Source of the DNA: JADKAV01 sp041393775
GTDB lineage: Bacteria > Actinomycetota > Actinomycetes > S36-B12 > UBA10799
DNA length: 64,000 nt
Assembly (NCBI GenBank): GCA_041393775.1
Contig: JAWKJM010000003.1
Location: forward strand, 1 to 64,000
Direction: 5' to 3'
In this document: in pieces, positions 50,715 to 59,879 of the stretch
How positions within the stretch are numbered: the first letter of the stretch is position 1
How the letters are laid out: each line of letters begins with the position of its first letter
The notes under the pieces: model-generated
Database searches by the model: none
What the model was told of the DNA's origin: nothing
The model's input: only the letters and a program-made list of their open reading frames with translations
Made by a program: the position numbers and the translations under genes

Positions 50715-50769
50715 GGGGGACTTTGGGCAGATATGGTCACCAGGTGACCTGAAATGACCAAAGTCCCCC
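50715..50769. promoter_or_regulatory. Nested perfect dyad between the propeller gene and the CHAT operon
   Basis: GGGGGACTTTGG (50715-50726) is perfectly complementary to CCAAAGTCCCCC (50758-50769). Inside it, GGTCACC (50735-50741) and GGTGACC (50743-50749) form a second perfect palindrome. It ends 89 bp before the first CHAT start. It may be an operator, a cruciform-forming site or a dispersed REP-like unit. Confidence 0.6.
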
Positions 50770-50857
50770 AGGGGCCTGCCGTGACCCCTTCGGACGGTGG
50801 CCAGGCCGCACGCACGTCGCTACGCTTGGGCAATCCGAAGCCGCGGGAGTGCGCCGT

Positions 50858-52900
50858 ATGGAAGCCGAACACGCTCTGCTCATGCTCGCGAACTGGCCCG
50901 TCGCTGCGGTACGGGCGGCGACCGCGGACCTGCCCGAGCGGGCGATGGTGGTCATCCGCGTCACCGGCCCCGACGGCGACCGCCACTACGCAGTCGACGC
51001 AGGCAGCGTGCGGCTGGTCCTCGAGGGCGCTGATCCCGATCGGACACTCGCCGACGTCATCGACCTGAGCAGTTTCCCCGAGAGCCGCACGGTCGAGATG
51101 GATGAGCCTGGGGTGGTCGATCCGGTCCCGGGGGACGTGCTGGTCCGCGGTGCCGAGGTGCTCGGGGTCGTGCGGGGAACCGACAGCGTCCGCGGGGTTG
51201 AGGGCGGCCAGCGGGCGCGGCCGCCGAGCCCGCCCCGGGAGACCGTCGGGGACGAACTCGAAGAATCCATGGCCGAACCCGATGCCGCCGACTCTGCGCC
51301 ACCCGAACCGCCCTCGACAAGACGCTTCCGCGCCTTCCCCGCGCTCGATGCCCCAGCCGAGGTCAAGGAAGGCGACAGTTTCACTCTGAAGGCCGGGTTC
51401 CAGACGCAACCGCCCACCACGGACCCGGCCGAGCAACCGGTGATCGTCGCGTCGGCACCTGAACAACTCACGTTCGTGGTGCAGGTGGGCGGGTTCGGCT
51501 TCGGCTTCCCCGACGGCATCCGCACCGAACTGACCGTCGAGCGCGACTCCCCCGACGGACCAGTCGCCGAGTTCACCGTGGTGGCCGGCGACGTCAACGT
51601 GCGCGCGACCCGCACCCTGGAAGTGTCCTTCGAGTACGCCGGCGAGTTGTGCGGGCTGGCGTGGCGCGACGTGCAGGTGGTCTCCGAACCCCCCGATCAG
51701 CCGCCCACACACACGCCCGCGTCCGGCGGCACCGGGGTGACCCTGAACGTCGATGCCGGCGCCCCGAGCCTCACGGTTGTGATCCGCAGCGAGCCCGGAT
51801 CGGCACAACTGGAGTGGCTGTTCCACCCGCGGGAGAACATCGAGCGGCCCTCGCAGCGGGTGACGACCACGCTGGAGGCGCCCTCGGCCGAGGCCTTCGC
51901 CGTCCAGCTCATGGCCCAGTTGCCTGCCGCCAAGGACGCGGTGTCGCTGCCGCTGACGGTCCGGGGCATGGGCAAACTCGTCAACCGCGTCATCCCCGAC
52001 GAGTTCTGGGCGATGATCGAGGCGACCTGGCGGGCCGCACCTGACGGGGGGATCCCCTCGTTGCTGCTGACCACCAGCGAACCGTTCGTGCCGTGGGAAC
52101 TGGCGTGGGTGGACGACGAGGTGGTGGATCCCGCGCTGTTCCCGGACGGGGTGACCGAAGGCCCGCTGGGCACACTGTGGCGGGTGGGCCGGTGGGTGCC
52201 ACCGGTTAGACGCCGTCGCGGCCCCGACCGGCCTGCGGTGCCCCCGGTGGGGCAGGTTAATGCCGATGCTGTCGCTGTGGTGATCGGCGACTACGCGGCC
52301 GACACCAAGATCCGCAGCCTGCCGCACGCGGTGGAGGAGGGCAAGGCGATCGCCCTGCGCTACGCGGGCCTGCCGCTGACGGTCAGCGAGGGCGACGTCG
52401 ACCGACTGATGAGCGGCGGCCTGGAACGCGACGGTGCCGCGTACGCACCCACCGTCGTGCATTTCGCGGCCCATGGGCAGGTCAGCACCGCGCAGCAGCA
52501 GTACACCGGGATCCTGCTCTCCGGCGGCCGTCGGCTGGACCTGCTCACGGTGGAGGGCAGCAGACTTGGTGAGTCCGGCGCGCCATTCGTTTTCCTCAAC
52601 GCCTGTCAGGTCGGCACCGCGAGCACCGTGTTATCCACATACGGCGGGCTGGCCGGTGCGTTCCTGGGCAACGGTTGTCGTGGGTTCCTGGCACCGTTGT
52701 GGAATGTCGATGACGAAGTGGCCAAATCGATCGCACTGGACTTCTACCAGCGGACTCTCGGGGACGGCTTGTCCGTCGGCGAGGCGGTGCGGCAGATCCG
52801 CGCCGGCTTCGGCACCGGGCAGGCGGGCACGGCCACCCCCTTGGCCTACGTCTTCTACGGTCACCCGGAACTACAACTGCGACACGGAGGTGGTCCCTGA
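50858..52900 (+). CDS. CHAT-domain caspase-like protease, first of the CHAT operon
   Basis: A 680-residue protein. ATG 50858 is chosen because CGGGAG lies 8 bp upstream; a GTG three codons earlier is also possible. Residues 1-110 form a small alpha/beta domain (VVIRVTGPDGDRHYAVDAG). A disordered Pro/Glu linker follows, then a beta-sandwich (residues 160-290). The C-terminal CHAT protease covers about 370-675: PFVPWELAWVDDE, the catalytic His in VVHFAAHGQ (H539), and Cys in FVFLNACQVG (C583), with GFLAPLWNVDDEVA and VFYGHPELQL closing it. CHAT proteases activate partner effectors by cleavage in conflict and cell-death systems. Its stop overlaps the hydrolase start by one base. Confidence 0.88.
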   Translation: MEAEHALLMLANWPVAAVRAATADLPERAMVVIRVTGPDGDRHYAVDAGSVRLVLEGADPDRTLADVIDLSSFPESRTVEMDEPGVVDPVPGDVLVRGAEVLGVVRGTDSVRGVEGGQRARPPSPPRETVGDELEESMAEPDAADSAPPEPPSTRRFRAFPALDAPAEVKEGDSFTLKAGFQTQPPTTDPAEQPVIVASAPEQLTFVVQVGGFGFGFPDGIRTELTVERDSPDGPVAEFTVVAGDVNVRATRTLEVSFEYAGELCGLAWRDVQVVSEPPDQPPTHTPASGGTGVTLNVDAGAPSLTVVIRSEPGSAQLEWLFHPRENIERPSQRVTTTLEAPSAEAFAVQLMAQLPAAKDAVSLPLTVRGMGKLVNRVIPDEFWAMIEATWRAAPDGGIPSLLLTTSEPFVPWELAWVDDEVVDPALFPDGVTEGPLGTLWRVGRWVPPVRRRRGPDRPAVPPVGQVNADAVAVVIGDYAADTKIRSLPHAVEEGKAIALRYAGLPLTVSEGDVDRLMSGGLERDGAAYAPTVVHFAAHGQVSTAQQQYTGILLSGGRRLDLLTVEGSRLGESGAPFVFLNACQVGTASTVLSTYGGLAGAFLGNGCRGFLAPLWNVDDEVAKSIALDFYQRTLGDGLSVGEAVRQIRAGFGTGQAGTATPLAYVFYGHPELQLRHGGGP

Positions 52901-54375
52901 TGGCGGACCTCGATGGCAGCGGCATACCGGTCGATCTAGGGGCGGGCGTAACACTGGTCGCCCCAGGTCTGCTCGGGACCGCCGAACGGGCGCCGGAACT
53001 GCTCGGTGGGCGAGCCGACGAGGAACCACCCGCGACGCCGGCCCTGACCGACGCCCTGACCGGGGCCGGTCTGCAGCAGGTGCACGGGGTCCAGATCGAC
53101 GCCACCGAGGTGCCCCCGGTCGGAGCCGACGTGCGAGGGCCGCACGACGAGGGTCTGATGTTGCTGCAGGTCCCCGACCTCGGCCCGGACTCCCCACAGG
53201 TCCTGCTGCAGGTCGACGAGGCCGGGATCGCCACCTGGCACTTCCCCGAGCCCGTCACCGGCATGGCCCCGGGCACCCTCGAGTTCAGCGTCCCGAGGGA
53301 GGTGGCCACCGACAGCGTCGAGGGGGCATCCGACGACCGCGGCCTGGCCGCTGCGATCGGGCGAAAGTTGCTTTCCGTGCTGGTGTTCCCGGCGATCGAA
53401 AAGGGGGTCGGCCTGCTGGCCCGGGTGCTGGCGGAGAAATACGAGAAGACCTCACGCCCCTACCGACTACGCACGTTCGCGCCGGGCGAGACCCGCACCC
53501 CCGGGGCCGGCGACCTGACCGACCGCGGTTGGGACGGCATCGACGGCCGGGCACTGCTGTTCGTCCACGGCACGTTCGCGACTAGCCACGGGACCTTCTC
53601 GGGCTTGCCGGACGAGGTGATCGGCCACTTGTGGAACGCCTACGGGGGCAACGTGCTGGCGTTCGACCACCCGAGCCTGTCGGTGACGCCGCAGCAGAAC
53701 GCCGCCCAACTGCTGTCCATGATCCCGCCCGACCGCAGGCTCGACGTGGACATCGTCTCGCACAGCCGGGGCGGTCTGGTTGCGCGCGCGATCGCCGATA
53801 TTGCGACAGGTTCGCCGCTTCAGGTGCGCAGCACGGTCTTCGTCGCCGCCCCGAACGGTGGCACGCCCCTGGCCGACGACGCCCACATCAAGTCCTTCAT
53901 CGACCGCATGACCACGATGTTGAACCTGATCCCGGACGGGCCGTTGTCGTTGCCGGCCGACATCCTCGGCGGCGTCCTGGACGTCGTCAAGATCCTCGCC
54001 GCGGGCGCCGTGGAGGGACTGCCCGGGTTGCGCGCGATGGACCCGACCGACCCCGGACTGGGGACATTGGGCAGCGCCGCCAGCCCCGACATCGTGCGCT
54101 ACGCCGTGGACGTCGACTTCGAACCAACCGGCAGCCTGCTGTCGCTGACACGGGTCAAGGACGCCGCCGTGGACCTGGTATTCGGGCAGAAGGCCAACGA
54201 CATGGTGGTGCCCACCGATGGCGCCGCCGGGGCGGCAGGCCTGCCCGGATTCCCGGTGCCCGCCGACCGACGACTGTCGTTCGGGCGCAGTTCCAGCGTG
54301 TGGCACTGCTCCTTCTTCTCCCAGCCCCAGACCGCTCAGCACCTGCGCCAGTGGTTCCGACCCGAGCAAGGATGA
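52900..54375 (+). CDS. Alpha/beta hydrolase (lipase-like) of the CHAT operon
   Basis: A 491-residue protein from ATG 52900, overlapping the CHAT stop. Residues 1-190 are a non-catalytic N-terminal region with FSVPREVATDS and a helical segment (LAAAIGRKLLSVLVFPAIEK). The alpha/beta hydrolase fold begins at DGRALLFVHGTFATSHGTFS, the oxyanion-hole strand. The nucleophile elbow is VSHSRGGLVARAIAD with S289, and PNGGTPLADDAHIKSFID follows. Candidate acid and His are in NDMVVPTDGA and WHCSFFS near the end. It resembles PGAP1/lipase-type hydrolases, often written as DUF7379 in CHAT neighbourhoods. As the only other enzyme in the operon, it is the likely effector or substrate of the proteases. Confidence 0.82.
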   Translation: MADLDGSGIPVDLGAGVTLVAPGLLGTAERAPELLGGRADEEPPATPALTDALTGAGLQQVHGVQIDATEVPPVGADVRGPHDEGLMLLQVPDLGPDSPQVLLQVDEAGIATWHFPEPVTGMAPGTLEFSVPREVATDSVEGASDDRGLAAAIGRKLLSVLVFPAIEKGVGLLARVLAEKYEKTSRPYRLRTFAPGETRTPGAGDLTDRGWDGIDGRALLFVHGTFATSHGTFSGLPDEVIGHLWNAYGGNVLAFDHPSLSVTPQQNAAQLLSMIPPDRRLDVDIVSHSRGGLVARAIADIATGSPLQVRSTVFVAAPNGGTPLADDAHIKSFIDRMTTMLNLIPDGPLSLPADILGGVLDVVKILAAGAVEGLPGLRAMDPTDPGLGTLGSAASPDIVRYAVDVDFEPTGSLLSLTRVKDAAVDLVFGQKANDMVVPTDGAAGAAGLPGFPVPADRRLSFGRSSSVWHCSFFSQPQTAQHLRQWFRPEQG

Positions 54376-54378
54376 ACG

Positions 54379-55098
54379 ATGGACCTGATTCCGCTGTACC
54401 AAGCCACCGCCGACGGAGAACTGAAGCAAGCCCTCGATGCACAGCCGGAACTGGTGTCCGAGGAAGCCGCGGAACAAGCGCACGCCGACTTCGTCGGGGC
54501 CAGCGAGGCGGGCAGAGCCGACATCGCGTACTTGGCCGCGACGACCGGGGCCATCATCCGGCTGCAACTAGGGCAGCGGGAGGAGGCCCTGTCCGAGAGG
54601 TTCGGAGCGGCACAAGCGCTGTTCCTACTCGCCGAGGACGTGCCGGCGTACGACAACGCCCGGGCCGAGGCTCAGGAGATCGGTGCCCATGCCGTCGAGA
54701 TCGGTGCACTGGGCCTGGTCTTCCGGTGCTGGGTGCAGGTGGCCGACTGCTCCTGGTTCGCCTTCGATGCCGACCCCGACGATCCCCGACCACGGCTGAT
54801 GCAGTCCATGCGCGACTGCGCGGACGCGCTGGACTGGGCGGGACGGCTGCCGGACCTCGAGGAACAGGACAACTGGCTCGAGCGGCTCGCGTCGCTGGTC
54901 AGCGTCGTGTCGGGTGAGGCCATGAGCAGGGTCTGGTCGGAGGATCTGCTGGAGGCCGACGCCGTCATGCGCCGGCTGGCCAGGGGCACTGAGGCGCTCC
55001 CGGTCGACATGGCCTTCGAGTCGACCGGCGGGGTGGCGAAGACCGCGCAGGTCGCTTCGCTGCTGTCCGAGCTGGAGTCCCGGTACGGTGCTCCCTGA
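54379..55098 (+). CDS. Helical-repeat (TPR-like) protein of the CHAT operon
   Basis: A 239-residue, almost fully helical protein that starts 3 bp after the hydrolase stop. Pairs of helices with Ala at small-residue positions (QALDAQPELVSEEAAEQA, DIAYLAATTGAIIRLQLGQR, RAEAQEIGAHAVEIGALGLV, MRDCADALDWAGRLP) suggest four to five TPR-like units without a strict consensus. No catalytic residues are seen. CHAT proteases are often fused to or paired with TPR proteins that sense or scaffold, and I infer such a role here. The second CHAT gene follows at 12 bp. Confidence 0.6.
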   Translation: MDLIPLYQATADGELKQALDAQPELVSEEAAEQAHADFVGASEAGRADIAYLAATTGAIIRLQLGQREEALSERFGAAQALFLLAEDVPAYDNARAEAQEIGAHAVEIGALGLVFRCWVQVADCSWFAFDADPDDPRPRLMQSMRDCADALDWAGRLPDLEEQDNWLERLASLVSVVSGEAMSRVWSEDLLEADAVMRRLARGTEALPVDMAFESTGGVAKTAQVASLLSELESRYGAP

Positions 55099-55110
55099 CG
55101 TGGTTGCCGG

Positions 55111-56811
55111 ATGACATCGCGCGCGCTGCTCCGGCTGCGCTCGGCCATGGAAGCGGCGGCGGCGGCGGGCGACATGCAGGCCTGGCTCACGGCCGCCACC
55201 TCGTTGCAGGGACTGCTCGAACGGCAGGAACCGGATGCCGCTGGCCGGACCGAACTGTACGCGGACATGGTTGCGGCCTGCGACCAGTTGCGGTGCGCGT
55301 GGCGCAGCCGGCCCGGGCGGTTGCGGGTCTCGCAGGACGCCGACCGGGTGACCGGTCCGCTGCTGCGCGACCTGCTCGACGACCCGGATCCCGACCTCGG
55401 GCAGATCCTCGCGCTGACCGAGGCGGCGAGGGCACGGGTGCTGCTGGACGCGTTGTCGGGGCTGTACCGAGGTGACAGCGGCGACCCCGACGAGAAGCGG
55501 GAAGCCGACCGGGTGCTGGCCTTCCCGCCCGACCCCGACCCGGATCCGCTGCGCCGCGAGATGGGCCTGATCAGTGCGGTGCGCGCGCTGGACGACCATC
55601 TCGCCCAAGCCCGGCATGAGGCCTTGGCGGCAGTGGAGTCGATGTACGCACGGGCTGCGGGCACGGGCTTCGAGGGCGGTGCCGCGCCCGTCGGCCTCGC
55701 TGCCGTGCAAGCGGCACTGCACCCCGCTGAGGTCCTGGTCGAGTACCTCGTCCCCCACCACCCGCTGCACCCCGCACTCGGCCTGGCAGCGTTGGTGATC
55801 ACTCCCGACGACGCGCGGCTGGTGCCAGAACTGCAGTTGCCTCATCGTTTCGTGAGCGGCTTCACCGGCAGCTACGGCATCGACGGCCGGGCCCCGGTCG
55901 ACGCAAGTCCGCTGGGCGACATGGTCGTGGGCGCGCGGCGCGCCGTGCAGGGCCCGGATCCCGTGGCGGCCCGGGAGGCCGGGCGCATGCTCCACGACGT
56001 GCTGATCCGGCCCCTGGACGTGCCCACCGGCAGGTCGCGGTGGATCATCGTGCCGCACCGGCAGTTGCACCCGGTGCCGTGGATGGCGTTCGTGGATCCG
56101 GGCGGCGACCCGTGGCTCATGACCACGACCCTGACCCTGAGTCCGAGCGCGTCGGTGTGGGAGGCGCTGACCCGCCGCCGCCACGAGGGGTCGTCGGCGC
56201 TGGCGCTGGGGGACCCCCTGCTGGGCTACGCGGGAATGCCCGCCCTGCCCCAGGCCGCCGACGAGGTCGACCACCTCGGGCAGGTGTGGCGCGTGCGGGG
56301 GCTGGCGGCGGATGTGCGGATCGGCGCGAAAGCATCGGTGGGCGCGCTGCGGGAGGCGGGGCCCGGCGCGTCCGTGGTCCATCTGGCAACGCACGGGACC
56401 TTCCCGGACAGCGCGTCGGGCGAGGACCACCAACTGCTGCTGAGCATGTCCGCCGGGTCGAACGGGCGCGTGCCCGCGTCGTTGCTGCGGGGGCTGGACC
56501 TGCGCCGGGCCTGGTGCACCACCTTGAGCGTGTGCAACGGCGGGCTCTACCGCATCGGCGCCGGCGACGAACCCCTGGGACTGCTCCCGGCGGCGCTTGA
56601 GGCGGGGACGTCCAGCGTGATCGCCGCGCAGTGGGCCGTCGATGATGCCGCCGGCCGCCGGCTGATGACCTCGGTGACGGACGCGCTGCCCGGCCGAGAT
56701 CCGGCAACCGCTGTGCAGGAGGGGGTGCTGGCAATGGCAGACGCCGGAGCGCCGCCGCGGGACTGGGCGGCCTTCACGGTGATCGGGTCGGGCCGCGGGC
56801 CAGCTCCTTGA
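55111..56811 (+). CDS. Second CHAT-domain protease of the operon
   Basis: A 566-residue protein from ATG 55111. The N-terminal 220 residues are helical (RLRSAMEAAAAAGDMQAWLT, then QILALTEAARARVLLDALSG), a compact form of the TPR region usual before CHAT. The protease part covers 225-560: RWIIVPHRQLHPVPWMAFVD, then the catalytic His in VVHLATHGTF (H428) and Cys in TTLSVCNGGLY (C475), with SSVIAAQWAVDDAAGRRLMT near the end. Both catalytic residues are intact. It differs from the first CHAT protein in having no N-terminal beta module, so the two are not a simple recent duplication. The operon appears to end here. Confidence 0.88.
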   Translation: MTSRALLRLRSAMEAAAAAGDMQAWLTAATSLQGLLERQEPDAAGRTELYADMVAACDQLRCAWRSRPGRLRVSQDADRVTGPLLRDLLDDPDPDLGQILALTEAARARVLLDALSGLYRGDSGDPDEKREADRVLAFPPDPDPDPLRREMGLISAVRALDDHLAQARHEALAAVESMYARAAGTGFEGGAAPVGLAAVQAALHPAEVLVEYLVPHHPLHPALGLAALVITPDDARLVPELQLPHRFVSGFTGSYGIDGRAPVDASPLGDMVVGARRAVQGPDPVAAREAGRMLHDVLIRPLDVPTGRSRWIIVPHRQLHPVPWMAFVDPGGDPWLMTTTLTLSPSASVWEALTRRRHEGSSALALGDPLLGYAGMPALPQAADEVDHLGQVWRVRGLAADVRIGAKASVGALREAGPGASVVHLATHGTFPDSASGEDHQLLLSMSAGSNGRVPASLLRGLDLRRAWCTTLSVCNGGLYRIGAGDEPLGLLPAALEAGTSSVIAAQWAVDDAAGRRLMTSVTDALPGRDPATAVQEGVLAMADAGAPPRDWAAFTVIGSGRGPAP

Positions 56812-56890
56812 CGACGCGGTCGCACGACTAGGTCGCGCGCGCGACAATGGAGTCCCTTGGAGGAGCCTTGCTACTCTGCTCCACGAGGTG

Positions 56891-57418
56891 ATGACTGTGA
56901 AGACCGCTGTTGTGTTGGGCGCTGTTGCTCTGGCCACCGGATTGGGGGTGGCCCCGGCACACGCCGATGTGGTCTGGTCGGGATGCGACACCGACACGTT
57001 CGTGAAGAAGGTCAAGAAGAAGGGCAAGGTCAGACTCAAGGTCAAACAGACCGCAACTGGCTGCGCGGAACGACACGTGCTCAGCGATGGCCGCACCTGC
57101 CGCATCGTGACGGCCTACAACTTCGCACAGACTTCCAAGGCGACCACGCGCAAGGGGGTCAAGACCGTCACCAAGTGGGGCCCGTTCCGCGGACTCCCCG
57201 AAGGGAAGACCTTCGACAACTGCAGCATCAACGGTCAAACCCCCCTGCTCACGACGGACCAAGACTTCACGGGCGAATTCACGATGAAGATCAAGAAGAA
57301 GCAGTTCGCCGCCAGCCCCAGGCTGTATGTCCGGGTGGATGCCGAAACCACGGACCCCGAGGGGATCGTCACCATCGAGAATCGCGGGGGATGGTTCTTC
57401 AAGGCCTACAGCGGGTGA
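56891..57418 (+). CDS. Small secreted protein, Lys-rich, unknown function
   Basis: A 175-residue protein. Several starts overlap (GTG 56888, ATG 56891, GTG 56897); GAGG upstream does not decide. The signal peptide is KTAVVLGAVALATGLGVAPA ending in AHA/D. The mature part has VWSGCDTDTFVKKVKKKGKV, CAERHVLSDGRTCRI and DNCSINGQTPL, giving two likely disulphide pairs, and ends GWFFKAYSG. No family is recognised. It begins 79 bp after the CHAT operon in the same direction; co-transcription cannot be excluded but it has its own leader. Confidence 0.7.
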   Translation: MTVKTAVVLGAVALATGLGVAPAHADVVWSGCDTDTFVKKVKKKGKVRLKVKQTATGCAERHVLSDGRTCRIVTAYNFAQTSKATTRKGVKTVTKWGPFRGLPEGKTFDNCSINGQTPLLTTDQDFTGEFTMKIKKKQFAASPRLYVRVDAETTDPEGIVTIENRGGWFFKAYSG

Positions 57419-57427
57419 ACCAGCACC

Positions 57428-58930
57428 TCACGACGCCGCAGGCCGCTGCCTGACCACGTATCCTCCCGACTCGCTGAGCACGTCCCACTCCTGCAGGCAC
57501 GGCACCTGCACCGCGGCCGGCAGCAGGACCCAGTCGATCCCGGTGCTCCAGTCGGCACCGCAGAAGGACTGCGGATCCTGCTCGAAACCCGCGACCTGGT
57601 CGTAGCGGCGCCACCACTCCTGCAGATCCGGACCTGCGTAGGGCGGGCTCTTCCAGTCGACGTAGATGGGGACCTCCGCGTTGAGCCGGACGTTCTGGGC
57701 GGCCAGCGGTACGAGTCCGACTCCTTGCGGGTGCGCCGCCAGGACCAGTGCGGTGGCCGGATCTGCGACTTCGGGCGGCTCGACCTGCACGCAGGAGTAC
57801 AGCCCGTAGCCGCCGATCACAACGGCACAGGCCAGCACCGGCAAGGTCCAGTCCCGCACCGGCAGCCGCGTCAGCACCCGGCCCAGTCGCACCGCCACCA
57901 CAGTCGCGGCGACCGGGACCGCCACCACAGAGATGCGCCAGGGGAACGGCAGGGCGAGCCCGGCCCAGCGCGTGAACTCGACCACCACCACCGCGAGCAG
58001 GCCCGGCACCGTCGCGGCGATCAGCCATACCGAGAGCCACCGCCCGTGACGCAATGGGCGCACCAGAATGGCCGCGGCCGCGATGAGCACCAGATACGCC
58101 ACGTCGTACCAGCGCCATGACGAGAGCAACGTGTGGTGCGGGATGCGTTCGAAGGCGAACCGGTCGCGAGCCTCACCGCCGGCGATCGAGAACACCGCGG
58201 GGTTGGCGAGAACCGCGATGCCCACGCTGGCAGCGCCCACGATCAGGTAGCCGGGAAGCCGCCGCCAGCCGGAACCGGCCACCAGATCTGCCAGCAACGC
58301 TGCGCCAAGGCCGATGCCCGTGACCATCAGATACGTGGGGTGCACCGCGCACGCCACGACCACCAACCCGGCCGCAGCAGCCGAGCGCCTACGGTCGTTC
58401 TGCGCGCCCAGCCACAGGCCGAGGGCCACCAGGAGCAGGACACCGGCCGAACTCGGCTGCAGATAACCCGGCTTGTTGATCAGGTACTGCCCGACCAAAC
58501 CGTGGAAGGCCGACAACTCCCCGAGCGGTATCGGCGCCGTCGTCCACGGGATCAGGGTCGCGCCCAGCATCACAATCGCGATCGCCGCTACTGTCCGGCC
58601 CGGATTGAGCGCACGCGCGATGAGGTACCCGCCGGTCAGCGCCACGACGGTCACGAGGTAGGCGGCGGCCCGAAGCGCGAAGTCCCCGCCGGCATCGATC
58701 AGCAGCCCCCCGAGCCACGTGAACAGCGGGTAGGGGTCCACGGTGGTCACCAGCCAGTCGGCCTGCAGCTGCGGCACCCGCTCGCCCAGCGCGTGCGCGA
58801 GGTATTGGTTCTGGTTCTGGTAGGCAGGCACCGCCAGCACGTTGGCGAACCCCAGCAAGGCGATGAGCAGAGCCGGAACCGCGCGGTTGAGCCGGCGCGG
58901 CTCGAGTTCGGTCCCCGTCGGCACTCCCAT
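57428..58930 (-). CDS. Polytopic membrane protein, DUF6798-like
   Basis: A 500-residue protein with about eleven membrane helices (ALLIALLGFANVLAVPAY, YLVTVVALTGGYLIARAL, AGVLLLVALGLWLGAQ, LPGYLIVGAASVGIAVLANP, LAVVVVEFTRWAGL). Before the last soluble part an external stretch QNQNQYLAHALGERVPQLQ lies after helix 1, and the C-terminal 110 residues (PQGVGLVPLAAQNVRLNAEV, then YVDWKSPPYAGPDLQEWWRR) are extracytoplasmic. This layout is that of DUF6798 proteins, GT-C-like membrane proteins of unknown substrate. It converges with the small secreted protein, 10 bp from its stop. Confidence 0.75.
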   Translation of the reverse strand: MGVPTGTELEPRRLNRAVPALLIALLGFANVLAVPAYQNQNQYLAHALGERVPQLQADWLVTTVDPYPLFTWLGGLLIDAGGDFALRAAAYLVTVVALTGGYLIARALNPGRTVAAIAIVMLGATLIPWTTAPIPLGELSAFHGLVGQYLINKPGYLQPSSAGVLLLVALGLWLGAQNDRRRSAAAAGLVVVACAVHPTYLMVTGIGLGAALLADLVAGSGWRRLPGYLIVGAASVGIAVLANPAVFSIAGGEARDRFAFERIPHHTLLSSWRWYDVAYLVLIAAAAILVRPLRHGRWLSVWLIAATVPGLLAVVVVEFTRWAGLALPFPWRISVVAVPVAATVVAVRLGRVLTRLPVRDWTLPVLACAVVIGGYGLYSCVQVEPPEVADPATALVLAAHPQGVGLVPLAAQNVRLNAEVPIYVDWKSPPYAGPDLQEWWRRYDQVAGFEQDPQSFCGADWSTGIDWVLLPAAVQVPCLQEWDVLSESGGYVVRQRPAAS

Positions 58931-59495
58931 GCCGAATCACGTTACGTGGCGCGGAACACAGCGGGCGTTCTGTGCCAAGGAATGTTCACCGGGAATCGGC
59001 GTCGATGTCCTTCACGCGCGCTTTCGGTTGGTGTGCGGTCATCGAGCACAAGTGCGGCATCGTCTGGTTCGACTACGATTCGCCGGCGTCCGCTGGAGCG
59101 AGCCGGAGTAGCCGGTCGGGTGCACCGAACCGCGGTTGTCGGCTCACCCGTGTCGGGCACGTGGGCATCGGGACGGTGCTCGCGGCCGCAGCCAACGCCT
59201 GAGGGCGAGTGCACGCCGGGCCGTTCCTCGATCCGCACCTTCGTGGTGGCTCCGACCGTGAACGGCCGTCTGGTGTCGCGTATCCATGCCGGGTTCTCCC
59301 GCGCCGGCGTGACCCGCACCTTCGTCACAACCGTGCACGGACCCCTCACCTTCCTCAAAACGCCCCGTGCCGGCACGAGGCACCAGACGACCGGCCGAGC
59401 GAGTGTGTCCGAACGGACCCTGTCGCAACCCAGCCACGCGTGCCTACGGTGGCCGCGCGCCGGACCGCCCGGCCCGGTTAGCGCCGGAGGTCCCG
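58931..59495. other. 565-bp intergenic stretch without a convincing gene
   Basis: Frames are open on both strands because of base composition, but none gives protein-like text. On the plus strand RTFVVAPTVNGRLVS and RTFVTTVHGPLTFLK are mildly repetitive and could be a decayed secreted-protein tail. The right end holds GCGCCGGAGGTCCCG, the ribosome site of the next gene. Confidence 0.4.
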
Positions 59496-59879
59496 ATGTT
59501 GTCCGCCTACACCCCAGCCACCACTCTGGCCACCGCCGATCCCGAACGATCGCGGGCCTTCTACGAGGGCGTGCTGGGCTTCGAGCCGGTCGAAGAAACC
59601 GATGAAGGTGTCTTCTACGAATCCGGAGACAGTGCGTTCTTCGTGTACCAGTCCGGTTTCGCCGGTACGAACCGCGCCACGTCGATGTCCTTCCAGGTCC
59701 CGAACGACGAGTTCGACGCCGAGATCCAGGCACTGCGTGACGCGGGGGTCTCGTTCGACACCTTCGAGATGGACGAGATCGAGTGGCAGGACGGGGTCGC
59801 GATCAGGGAAGGGATGCGCAGCGCGTGGTTCAGCGACCCCGACGGGAACATCCTCAACATCATGACCCGAACGGCGTAG
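59496..59879 (+). CDS. VOC-superfamily (glyoxalase/bleomycin-resistance-like) protein
   Basis: A 127-residue protein. ATG 59496 is chosen because CGGAGG precedes it by 6 bp. The two beta-alpha-beta-beta-beta modules of the VOC fold are clear: TTLATADPERSRAFYEGVLG and FEPVEETDEGVFYESGDSAF, then NDEFDAEIQALRDAGVSFDT and RSAWFSDPDGNILNIMTRTA. The last motif is the usual C-terminal metal-site strand. Substrate cannot be predicted from this; members include dioxygenases, lyases and antibiotic-binding proteins. It stands alone and converges on the M1 peptidase pseudogene with no spacer. Confidence 0.85.
   Translation: MLSAYTPATTLATADPERSRAFYEGVLGFEPVEETDEGVFYESGDSAFFVYQSGFAGTNRATSMSFQVPNDEFDAEIQALRDAGVSFDTFEMDEIEWQDGVAIREGMRSAWFSDPDGNILNIMTRTA

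Noticed and set aside
58931..59495. Minus-strand open frame running 58942-59733
   Set aside because: Overlaps the VOC gene and reads as Arg/Pro/Thr-rich text without a domain or ribosome site.
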